From contig CAYOLQ010000065.1 in assembly GCA_964404825.1 (NCBI GenBank), positions 1-19,775 on the forward strand: a DNA stretch of 19,775 nucleotides. The letters run 5' to 3'. Under the pieces are notes generated by a model, which was given only the letters and a program-made list of their open reading frames with translations, searched no databases and was not told the origin of the DNA. This stretch comes from JACJXF01 sp964404825. GTDB lineage: Bacteria; Bacteroidota; Bacteroidia; Bacteroidales; GCA-2748055. Below are positions 6,118 to 13,113 of the stretch, in pieces. A program made the position numbers and the translations under genes. Positions within the stretch are counted from its first letter, which is position 1, and the number at the start of each line of letters is the position of its first letter.

Positions 6118-7788
6118 TTATTCTTTTACAACCGGAATCTGTATTGAAAAGCATGTTCCCTCACCCGGACGGGATGTAACATCTATATTTCCCTTGTGAC
6201 TCTGAACGATTCCGTGTACAATTGCCAAACCAAGTCCAATTCCGCTTGCTTTCTGCTTTGCCGAGAAGAAAGGTTCAAAAATATGGGAAATATCCTCAGG
6301 GGATATCCCGGAGCCATTGTCGCAAATCTGAAAACTTACTGAATAATCGTCTGGATTTGAAGTTCTTATGTAAACCTCCCCATTCTCAGAAACTGCCTCT
6401 GAAGCATTTACCAGCATTGCAACACATGCCTGTTTAATCTGATTGGGACTGCAGTAAATGAGATCGTTATGCGCTTTGAAGTCACAGGCAAAACTGATGT
6501 TTTCGATTCTCATCTGGTGAGACATCAAATCGTAGGTTTCCTGAAGAATTTTGTGAAGATGAATATTTTCAAAGTTTTGCTGATCTTTTTTCGAAAATTC
6601 GAGAAGTCCTTTTACAATTTCACCGCAACGCTTGGTTTCATTTTCAATCACTTTCAGATTCTGAAGCATTGATTCCTTTTTAGAGGGATCCATATCCGAT
6701 TTGCTGAGTTGTTTATGCACAAGCTTGGTATAGGTCAATACTCCCGAAAGCGGATTATTTATTTCGTGGGCTACTGAGGAGGATAATTTTCCAAGGGATG
6801 CAATTCTCTCGATATGAATCAGTTCATTCTGTGCTTCCAGCAATTCTTCCGATTTCTTCTGAACCTTATATTCAAGCTGTTGTGACCAGTTCTGAAGTTC
6901 AATATTAGCAGAGCTGAGATTATCGAGCATGTTATTGAATGCAACGGAAACCATTCGCATATCGTCGAGCTGAGGTTGACTTATTTCTAGCCGGGTGCTT
7001 AGATCCCCGTTTGAAACAGACTGACTCGCGCGGATAATAGCGTTCAGCGGTCCTTTTATCTTTTTTCTTGTGAAAAGTATTAAAAACAATACCAGCAAAA
7101 ATGTTGTAATTATCGCCATTATAAAAAACTCTGATGAAGATTTTTCAATAGCAGAATCCAGATCTTTGAGTGGGATTTTAATCACGAGGGATCCCAGGAT
7201 TACATCACTTTTATTATGTGCATGACAGTCACCTGTATAACATGATTTCTCATTAAGAATGGGAGATTTTATTATAAGATAACGCTGACTGGCATCATTC
7301 AGGTTCATGTTACAGTCGGTATCCACATCAATTATCCGGTATGATTTTTCAGCCGGAGGGAACATTGTTTGAATATCGGAGTGACAACTGATGCAATTTG
7401 GATTGCTGTGGCTGGAATTATCTGCTGAAAATGATGAATACACCAGACTATCCCGGCTGTCGTACATATTAACATCGTCGATACCCGACATGGTATTAAT
7501 TACATCAAGAGTCCGCTGCAATGCTCCTTTGTCATTCTCGAGCATTGAATAGTAAAGCGCCCCTTCAACCATAGAGCCGATGTTATTCCCGTTCTGGCGG
7601 ATAACTGTATTCAGATATTGCTCATTTACAGAACGGAAGATAATCCCAAAGGAAACAAAAAGAAAAACGGACAGCAAAGTGATGGTGTACACCACACGGC
7701 TGTAAATGGATGAGCGGAATTTCAGATAACCCTTGAGTAATGGGCTTCCCAATATTTTTCCGGATTTTAAATTCGTTAGAATGCCCAT
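6118..7788 (-). CDS. Membrane sensor histidine kinase with periplasmic heme c-type motifs
   Basis: A 556-residue kinase. Membrane helix 1 spans about 32-51 and helix 2 about 221-240, enclosing a periplasmic domain of about 170 residues. That domain contains a canonical heme c motif C132-I-S-C135-H136 and a second, longer-spaced C183-YTGD-C188-H189 motif. HAMP follows (about 241-295), then a coiled coil, HisKA with phospho-acceptor H341 (SSSVAHEINNPLSG) and a HATPase domain with N box (MLVNASEA), DNGSGI and GIGLGLAIV. This suggests a redox- or gas-responsive heme sensor; covalent heme attachment requires a cytochrome c maturation system. The ATG at 7788 heads the operon with the NtrC-type regulator and the archaemetzincin. 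Confidence 0.93.
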   Translation of the reverse strand: MGILTNLKSGKILGSPLLKGYLKFRSSIYSRVVYTITLLSVFLFVSFGIIFRSVNEQYLNTVIRQNGNNIGSMVEGALYYSMLENDKGALQRTLDVINTMSGIDDVNMYDSRDSLVYSSFSADNSSHSNPNCISCHSDIQTMFPPAEKSYRIIDVDTDCNMNLNDASQRYLIIKSPILNEKSCYTGDCHAHNKSDVILGSLVIKIPLKDLDSAIEKSSSEFFIMAIITTFLLVLFLILFTRKKIKGPLNAIIRASQSVSNGDLSTRLEISQPQLDDMRMVSVAFNNMLDNLSSANIELQNWSQQLEYKVQKKSEELLEAQNELIHIERIASLGKLSSSVAHEINNPLSGVLTYTKLVHKQLSKSDMDPSKKESMLQNLKVIENETKRCGEIVKGLLEFSKKDQQNFENIHLHKILQETYDLMSHQMRIENISFACDFKAHNDLIYCSPNQIKQACVAMLVNASEAVSENGEVYIRTSNPDDYSVSFQICDNGSGISPEDISHIFEPFFSAKQKASGIGLGLAIVHGIVQSHKGNIDVTSRPGEGTCFSIQIPVVKE

Positions 7789-7892
7789 TTTATTGCATTT
7801 TATTATTGTTGTCTGGCTAAAGAATTTATTTTAATGTGAAATGCGCTAATTATGGGCATTAGTGTTTAACAAAATAATAACCATATTTTTAA

Positions 7893-8026
7893 TGTCCTCA
7901 TGCCGGACAGGCATTTACTTTTTTCCTTGATGAAAAAAGTAAACAAAAAAATCAAGAAAAAATCATCCCGGCCTTTACCCACATAGCCCTCAGGCTCGCG
8001 GCCATTTTTTCGGGCCACCGCGCTTT
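7893..8026. repeat. Bacteroidota-type dispersed repeat (palindromic AT part plus GC-rich part)
   Basis: Overlapping inverted repeats are visible: TGTCC/GGACA (7893-7897, 7905-7909), ATGCC/GGCAT (7900-7904, 7910-7914), ACTTTTTT/AAAAAAGT (7917-7924, 7933-7940) and CTTGAT/ATCAAG (7926-7931, 7951-7956). A GC-rich tract follows (about 7969-8026, with ctcgcggcc and cgggccaccgcgc), unlike the surrounding AT-rich DNA. The TTACTTTTTTCCTTGATGAA core resembles a repeated intergenic element common in Bacteroidota genomes; that recognition is from memory. No protein is encoded, and only one copy is in this window. Confidence 0.55.
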
Positions 8027-8123
8027 AGTTTTAGATTTATTCATAGCCTCACTGTTTAAATTTTCCCCGGGCAACAGTAAAATATTCATTTTGGTTTGGT
8101 TCAGGCAACTATCCTGCAAGATA

Positions 8124-8150
8124 GAAAAAAACCGGCTACATAAGCCGGTT
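8124..8150 (-). terminator. Intrinsic terminator of the redox-module operon
   Basis: On the minus strand AACCGGCT (8150-8143), loop TATGT and AGCCGGTT (8137-8130) form a perfect 8-bp stem followed by a run of T (8130-8124). It lies 13 bases after the stop of the gene at 8164 and separates that operon from the sensor-kinase operon. Confidence 0.85.
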
Positions 8151-8163
8151 CACATACTATTTT

Positions 8164-8880
8164 TTAAGAAGGATTACCCAAAAAAGATTCCTGAAAATCC
8201 TTCCAGATTTCCCCAGACAAACCGGAAAGTGCATTATCCCGCAATTCTCCTCCATCCTGCAATATCAGCAAAGATGGCTCAGGTGAATATTTTTTGGCTG
8301 ATTCCGCCAGAAAGTCTTTAAATCTCTCCACCTCACTAATTGACCATTTCGTAGCATCTTCAGCTAACAGGTACGTGTTTGTTTCTGCTTTCCATCTTAC
8401 AGGTTTAACTTTATAAATCCATCCTAAACCATATGGATCTTCCATAACCAGTCCGGGATTCTCATTAATGCTTTCATTTGTAACAACAATTTCTCCTGAA
8501 ATGGGCGATAGCAGGGTCAAAGACTTACCGTTCTGGTCAATTTCAGCAAGTATTTCACCTTTTCTGATGATATCGCCCGGATTCTTAAGGTTGGTGAATT
8601 TAACCTCACCGGTTATGTGAAGCAACAAATCATCGATTCCCACTTTTGCTTTCCCGGATTTTTCGAGGTGTGTCCATGTATGGTTTTTACTGAAAAACAG
8701 ACCCTGGGGAACTGATAAAACATTCGCGGTTAGAATTCCGATTGACTTTTTCAGATCCTTTATTTTTGTTTGCTTGTTTAAAAGAATCCAGAAAGGGATC
8801 AGCAGGCTCAGAAAAGCAATAATTGCAATATATTCAACCCCTTTGGTTGCAAAAATATTATGATAACTAAATTCTTCCAT
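8164..8880 (-). CDS. Membrane-anchored GcvH-like (biotinyl/lipoyl fold) protein
   Basis: Residues 16-34 form one membrane helix followed by a positive stretch (NKQTKIKDLKK), so the bulk is predicted to be cytoplasmic. Residues 59-160 match glycine cleavage H protein: FFSKNHTWTHLEK, KVGIDDLLLHITGEV, PGDIIRKGE, LLSPISGEIV and EDPYGLGWIYKVK. By ungapped alignment between the KGE/AGD turn and the P of SP(I/V)SGE, the lipoyl lysine position is Gly118, with lysine one residue later (119). The tail (about 180-238) ends in QDGGELRDNALSGL and a DFQ motif shared with the larger paralog at 11056-12741. It is the last gene of the operon, 49 bases after the NrfD gene. Its role is unknown. A scaffold or electron/acyl carrier near the NrfD subunit is possible. 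Confidence 0.83.
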   Translation of the reverse strand: MEEFSYHNIFATKGVEYIAIIAFLSLLIPFWILLNKQTKIKDLKKSIGILTANVLSVPQGLFFSKNHTWTHLEKSGKAKVGIDDLLLHITGEVKFTNLKNPGDIIRKGEILAEIDQNGKSLTLLSPISGEIVVTNESINENPGLVMEDPYGLGWIYKVKPVRWKAETNTYLLAEDATKWSISEVERFKDFLAESAKKYSPEPSLLILQDGGELRDNALSGLSGEIWKDFQESFLGNPS

Positions 8881-8929
8881 TTTGGTAATTTTTTACGCTA
8901 TTCCGGATAAACGGCTTAGCAGATTAATA

Positions 8930-10159
8930 TTATTTGTCTTCATTTACCCATTTAGGAGGATCCTGCAAAACGGGGAGACGATTCACTACCCACCGGAAAA
9001 TCCATATTTCGGTAAATATTACAGCAAGAGTTACTGCAAGTTCCATCCAGGTTGGAATGTACCGGATAGCTGCATCCCACCGGAAGCCGATGACGGTAAC
9101 ATTCAACCGGTTCATTATTATTCCAAGCATGGTAACAATGGCAGCAATTCTGATTAACAGGACGTTATTTTTCCGGTAGGCGATGAAAAACAAAACCGTT
9201 GGAAAAAGAACAAAGCCGAACATTTCAAGCAGGTACCAGTATCCCATTGGAGTAAAAATCAGATCCCAGTGTTGTCCGTGAATAAAGACAAGCAGTTGCA
9301 GGAAAAAATAAGCAAACATTGCTCCTGCGCATATTTTTGATAATCCTCTCAGAATACCATTCTGCGCATGATGGTCTTTATCGGAAATCTTTTCAGCAAA
9401 CACCTTATGACTTATGGATCCCTCGAAAATAACCATGGAAAGACCTGCAAAGATACTCGACACAAAAAACATGACCGGTATGAACTCAGAATACCAGAGT
9501 GGATGGATTTTGTCCTTTGCCATAAGGTAAAGTGCTCCCAATCCTGATTGATGAAGGGTTGACAGTGTAATACCAAATATTACAGCTGCAATGGTCATCC
9601 CTGAGAGAATTTTCCTTGCGCGCTTTGCGCCCAGCCATTCTGCAATTGCCGGTGAAAACTCAATAAGCTGGGCAATCATATACAGCAGAAAATGCCATGC
9701 CACAAGGAATAATACCGAACTGGTTCCAAAATTATTGCCGATAATAGGATTTATAACATTCCATGGTCTTCCCAGATCTAAAAGTAAGGCACCTGCATAA
9801 AAAACATAGGCCAGGAATCCGTTTAAAACTGTTATTCTGACTATGGAATGATAGTTTTTCATATTCAGAATATAAACCATGAAAGTAAGTACATAGGCTC
9901 CCCCGGCAAATGCAACTCCTGTAACCACATCAAAGCCAATCCACAATCCCCAGGGAACCTCCTGTGTAAGGTTTGTAACTGCACCCAGTCCTTTCCAGAA
10001 TCTTATTACTATAAGAATAAAACCTAAAAGCATTATGGGTAATGATATTATATTAAATGGAGTAAGCCATTTCCCTTTAGGTTTAAGCTCACTAAGTAAA
10101 AACTGCCAGGTTGATTGTCCTGCTGTTTCGCCTGATACGGAGTATTCAATATTACTCAT
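8930..10159 (-). CDS. hybB: NrfD/HybB-type integral membrane quinol subunit
   Basis: A 409-residue polytopic protein with about ten hydrophobic helices. The HybB-like signature PWGLWIGFDVVTG (about residues 69-81) is followed by an LDLGRPWN loop and later TLHQSGLG, features of the NrfD/PsrC superfamily that exchanges electrons between membrane quinone and a partner iron-sulfur protein, often with proton translocation. I use the ATG at 10159, which overlaps the preceding ferredoxin stop by 8 bases (ATGAGTAA), rather than the upstream start at 10198. The HybB symbol denotes similarity to the hydrogenase-2 membrane subunit only; no hydrogenase is encoded here. Helices face the membrane, with the ferredoxin predicted outside. 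Confidence 0.9.
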   Translation of the reverse strand: MSNIEYSVSGETAGQSTWQFLLSELKPKGKWLTPFNIISLPIMLLGFILIVIRFWKGLGAVTNLTQEVPWGLWIGFDVVTGVAFAGGAYVLTFMVYILNMKNYHSIVRITVLNGFLAYVFYAGALLLDLGRPWNVINPIIGNNFGTSSVLFLVAWHFLLYMIAQLIEFSPAIAEWLGAKRARKILSGMTIAAVIFGITLSTLHQSGLGALYLMAKDKIHPLWYSEFIPVMFFVSSIFAGLSMVIFEGSISHKVFAEKISDKDHHAQNGILRGLSKICAGAMFAYFFLQLLVFIHGQHWDLIFTPMGYWYLLEMFGFVLFPTVLFFIAYRKNNVLLIRIAAIVTMLGIIMNRLNVTVIGFRWDAAIRYIPTWMELAVTLAVIFTEIWIFRWVVNRLPVLQDPPKWVNEDK

Positions 10160-11015
10160 GGTCTTCTTCGTTTTTCTTGTTTGATTTTGTTGCTTCATGA
10201 ATTCCTAACAGTATTGCCGGCCATAACACAAAAATGGAAGGTACGCTATACAGGAATCCTTTGGAAAGTTCGGGATAGGATGATTTTTGTAAATTGGTAT
10301 TTACCCCCAGTTCTTCAAAAGGCACAGGCGAGAGTTGCAGAATGCCTGTTCCGCCGGCTTCATGTTCGCCGTAAATATGGTCGTAATATGTCTCCGGACT
10401 CTCCTGAATACGTCTGCGTGCTTCTTTCAGTAAATCCCGTCTCGAACCAAATACCAGTGCTTCTGCAGGACAATTTTCAACACAAACCGGCAATTTCCCT
10501 TCCATCTGCTTGTCGTAGCACATATCGCATTTTTCAATTTTGGGATTTGCACTATGGTATTCGAATTTTGGAACATCAAATGGACATGAAACCATGCAAT
10601 ACCTGCATCCCATACATTTATTTCCCCTCCAGATTACCGCGCCTTCTTTGGTTTTATGCATTGCCTGAGTCAGACAGGCTGCAGCGCATGCAGGCTCATT
10701 ACAATGCATGCATTGTTTTTTTGCGTATACTTCTCCGATTGATGTTGAATAGGCGTTAATTACTGTTCTCCGTTTTTCATCGGTTTTCCTGTTAACTCCG
10801 GCTAAAAGTTCATCGGTAGATGCCGGAAGACCATGTGATTCGGCACAGGCTGCCTCGCATGACTGACAACCAACACAACGTGTTGAATCATAAAGTATAC
10901 CGGAGAATTCAACTTCATTCTCTTCTTTTGGTTTTGCCTGAAGATTTTTACCGACGGCAAGGGTTAAGCCCGCAATGCCAATCGTCTTCATGAAACCTCG
11001 GCGATCAATGCTCAT
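10152..11015 (-). CDS. hybA: Tat-exported four-cluster ferredoxin, HybA/HmcB-like
   Basis: The N-terminus SIDRRGFMKTIGIAG is a twin-arginine signal (R5 R6). Sixteen cysteines in four groups bind four [4Fe-4S] clusters: C47/50/53/57, C102/105/110/114, C134/137/140/144 and C163/166/178/182, all present. A membrane helix at about 253-272 near the C-terminus anchors the protein with its clusters on the periplasmic side, as in HybA. The segment GTGILQLSPVPFEELG is typical of this group. It passes electrons between an NrfD-type quinol subunit (next gene, 8-base overlap) and a redox partner that is not encoded here. Start ATG at 11015, 40 bases after the solute-binding/GcvH fusion gene. The symbol marks family similarity, not a hydrogenase link. 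Confidence 0.92.
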   Translation of the reverse strand: MSIDRRGFMKTIGIAGLTLAVGKNLQAKPKEENEVEFSGILYDSTRCVGCQSCEAACAESHGLPASTDELLAGVNRKTDEKRRTVINAYSTSIGEVYAKKQCMHCNEPACAAACLTQAMHKTKEGAVIWRGNKCMGCRYCMVSCPFDVPKFEYHSANPKIEKCDMCYDKQMEGKLPVCVENCPAEALVFGSRRDLLKEARRRIQESPETYYDHIYGEHEAGGTGILQLSPVPFEELGVNTNLQKSSYPELSKGFLYSVPSIFVLWPAILLGIHEATKSNKKNEEDHE

Positions 11016-11055
11016 ATTTATAGAGTTTTAGGTGCAGTTTTTTTAATGGACTGAA

Positions 11056-12741
11056 TTATTTCGAAGTATTAATAAAATTGGACTGAAAATCTTCCCACAC
11101 TTCCGGACCCAACCCGGATAGCAGTTTGTCTCTGAGTTCTCCGCCATCCTGCATAACTACTTGAGAATAACTTTCTGCATTGGGCTTAACATAGCTTGCC
11201 AGAAAATCTTTGAGTCTGGAAAACTCATTCTTCAGCCAGATTGAATATTTTTCACCCATCAATAGAAATGGGATTTCCTTTGACCAGTTGGTGGGTTCAA
11301 TCAGGTACATCCAACCTTCACCATAGGGTGCAGAATTCACAAGAGATGAATCGTAAAGAAGTTCATCGTTTTGCTCCTTAATTATTCCTGAAACCGGGGC
11401 ATTTATAGTAAGTTTTTTCCCTTTTTGAATTAATGAAATAAGAGGTTCTCCCTTTTTTATTTTTTCTCCGGGCTTTTTCATTTCCAGCTGAGTAATTGAA
11501 CCTACCACATGTTGCAGAAAATCATCCATGCCAATTTTTACAAGTCCGTCTTTCTCCATGTATGCCCATGTGTGGGATTTATCGAAGAACAGACCATTCA
11601 GAATACTTACTGTACTTTGTGAAAAAGAAGATTCAAATGCAGAATTAGTAAGACTTGCTTCGAATTTCTTATTTCGCAGAAACCGTATCAGGGCATCCAG
11701 AACGAAACCCGACACTACTAATGCTGCCAGGATAAACAGGATAAGCCGCAGGTTAGACTTATCACCTGCAGGTGCCGGAAAATCAACATTTCCTGCAATA
11801 AGTTGTTCCACTTTCGACTTTCTTTCAGCAACAGCAAGGTCAACATAACCATTCGGAATAATATACTGCTGACCCTCAGTCAGAAGCCATTTTACAAATG
11901 CCTGTTCTGTTTCATCAACAGGTTTTGAATTTGCAAGTGTGTAAATATTACTATATAATGTTTTTGGAAATTTTCCAATCCAAATCCCCCGTGTAAAAGT
12001 GTTCAAATCGTTGTAGATATTTTCGTTTGAATCCAGTTTACCGTTGTTGTTCCGATCCACAGGTACCAAACTCAGATTCTCAGATATTTCCTGTGTCTCG
12101 TAATCAAGAATATCTGTCAGCCTGCAAAATCCTAACGCCAGTGGATCTTTCTGAATTGCCGCAACCATAGATGAAGCGCTTTCGAATGACTTACTATTTA
12201 CTTCAACGGGATTCGTTCCAATGAATCCGGCCACCGATGCTTTCACTGACTCGTTTTCAATAAAGTAATATGTAAAAGGGGCACTGCTTGCGGTAGTCAG
12301 AATTTTCCCCCAGTTCATATTTTCCTTTGCAGAAAACAACATGGCAAAATCCTCTGCAGAAATTCCCTGTAACATAATTTCTTTCAGAAAGGGATTATTT
12401 TTATTCATTACCGGAACAAACACATCGCGACCAACCACTTCCTTCCACATTGATTCCTTTCCGGCTTGATTAAAATAAGACTGTGAAACCATGCCCAGGT
12501 TTGCCTCTGAACCTATATCTATTGCTTTTGCACCCGCAAATTTCTGAACTGAAAATTTAACTTCCGGAAATAGCCGGTTGTATTCAAGTGCCCATTTCTC
12601 TGAAAGATCGTACAAATCAGGGGAGCACAATATGCGAAGTGAATCCTGCCCGATTGAGCTATTGCTTTTTGTATCCCTGCTGCTAAGATTTAAACAAAGC
12701 AGTATTAACACGCTTGTTACTAAAAGAATTTTGTTTTTCAT
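11056..12741 (-). CDS. PstS-like solute-binding protein fused to a membrane-anchored GcvH-like domain
   Basis: 561 residues from the ATG at 12741 (MKNKILLVTSVLILLCLNLS signal peptide); the open frame extends upstream to 12816, but that part precedes the signal peptide and overlaps the promoter. Residues about 33-310 resemble PstS-type periplasmic binding proteins (RILCSPDLYDLSEKWALEYN, then FAGAKAIDIGSEANLGMVSQ). An EF-hand-like loop DRNNNGKLDSNE lies at 229-240. A membrane helix at about 332-355 is followed by positive charges (RFLRNKK), so the C-terminal GcvH-like domain (about 380-485: GLFFDKSHTWAYMEKDG, APVSGIIKEQ, APYGEGWMYLIEP) is cytoplasmic. The canonical lipoyl lysine position is Gly441, followed by Lys442-443. 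The tail repeats QDGGELRDKLLSGL of the small paralog. It is the first gene of the redox module. Confidence 0.85.
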   Translation of the reverse strand: MKNKILLVTSVLILLCLNLSSRDTKSNSSIGQDSLRILCSPDLYDLSEKWALEYNRLFPEVKFSVQKFAGAKAIDIGSEANLGMVSQSYFNQAGKESMWKEVVGRDVFVPVMNKNNPFLKEIMLQGISAEDFAMLFSAKENMNWGKILTTASSAPFTYYFIENESVKASVAGFIGTNPVEVNSKSFESASSMVAAIQKDPLALGFCRLTDILDYETQEISENLSLVPVDRNNNGKLDSNENIYNDLNTFTRGIWIGKFPKTLYSNIYTLANSKPVDETEQAFVKWLLTEGQQYIIPNGYVDLAVAERKSKVEQLIAGNVDFPAPAGDKSNLRLILFILAALVVSGFVLDALIRFLRNKKFEASLTNSAFESSFSQSTVSILNGLFFDKSHTWAYMEKDGLVKIGMDDFLQHVVGSITQLEMKKPGEKIKKGEPLISLIQKGKKLTINAPVSGIIKEQNDELLYDSSLVNSAPYGEGWMYLIEPTNWSKEIPFLLMGEKYSIWLKNEFSRLKDFLASYVKPNAESYSQVVMQDGGELRDKLLSGLGPEVWEDFQSNFINTSK

Positions 12742-12775
12742 GGCTGTAAATAATTTATTAGCTGCAACCTTCTGT

Positions 12776-12796
12776 TCAACTATAGTGCCAAAGGTA
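12776..12796 (-). promoter_or_regulatory. Promoter of the redox-module operon: -7 element overlapping a sigma-54-like site
   Basis: On the minus strand TACCTTTG (12796-12789) matches the housekeeping -7 consensus, but no TTG is found 19-21 bases upstream. The same site continues as TTTGGCACTATAGTTGA: TGGCAC (12790-12785) and TTG (12779-12777) are spaced as in sigma-54 promoters, though the -12 GC is GA. Either use would start transcription near 12767-12783, upstream of the ATG at 12741 and inside the longer frame, which supports that start. I cannot tell which sigma factor uses it. Confidence 0.5.
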
Positions 12797-12856
12797 TTTT
12801 TACTCTTGTATACCACTGTTATTCAATTATTTACAATATATTATGTTTAGCTATTA

Positions 12857-12871
12857 AACACATAATGTGTT
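12857..12871. promoter_or_regulatory. Perfect 15-bp palindrome AACACATAATGTGTT
   Basis: Arms AACACAT (12857-12863) and ATGTGTT (12865-12871) surround a single A. It lies about 60-70 bases upstream of the putative promoter of the redox operon and about 240 bases upstream of the peptidase gene. Such a symmetrical site suits an activator or repressor dimer. The regulator is unknown. Confidence 0.4.
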
Positions 12872-13089
12872 GAGTATTTAAACAGTTCGCAAAATAACTA
12901 GCTCTATCTTGTTGTTATATAGTTATTTACAATTTTTGTATATTTTCTATACATATGTTGCGTTTATCAACATTGAATTCCGGAAGACGCTACAGTTAAG
13001 GGTTCCAAGTGCATACTAAAACAATGGACTAATCCTTATTCAATAAGAAAAATGAAAAACGGAATCGGTCGGATGTTTAAGAAAAAAAC

Positions 13090-13097
13090 TAACTTTG
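13090..13097 (+). promoter_or_regulatory. -7 promoter element (TAACTTTG) of the peptidase operon
   Basis: TAACTTTG matches TAnnTTTG exactly. The predicted start near 13103 leaves a leader of about ten bases before the ATG at 13114. No -33 TTG is seen at the usual distance, so strength is uncertain. Confidence 0.5.
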
Positions 13098-13113
13098 AAG
13101 GCAATACACTTTC

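Noticed and set aside
8930..11015. A hydrogenase-2 (HybOABC) locus
   Set aside because: Only HybA/HybB-like subunits are present; there are no hydrogenase large or small subunit genes and no maturation genes.
8164..12741. A lipoate-binding protein of the sulfur-oxidising Hdr-like (sHdr) pathway
   Set aside because: No heterodisulfide reductase-like genes are present, and the lipoyl lysine position is glycine in both domains.
12742..12816. N-terminal extension of the solute-binding/GcvH fusion to 12816
   Set aside because: The added 25 residues precede a clear signal peptide, and the putative promoter lies inside this stretch.
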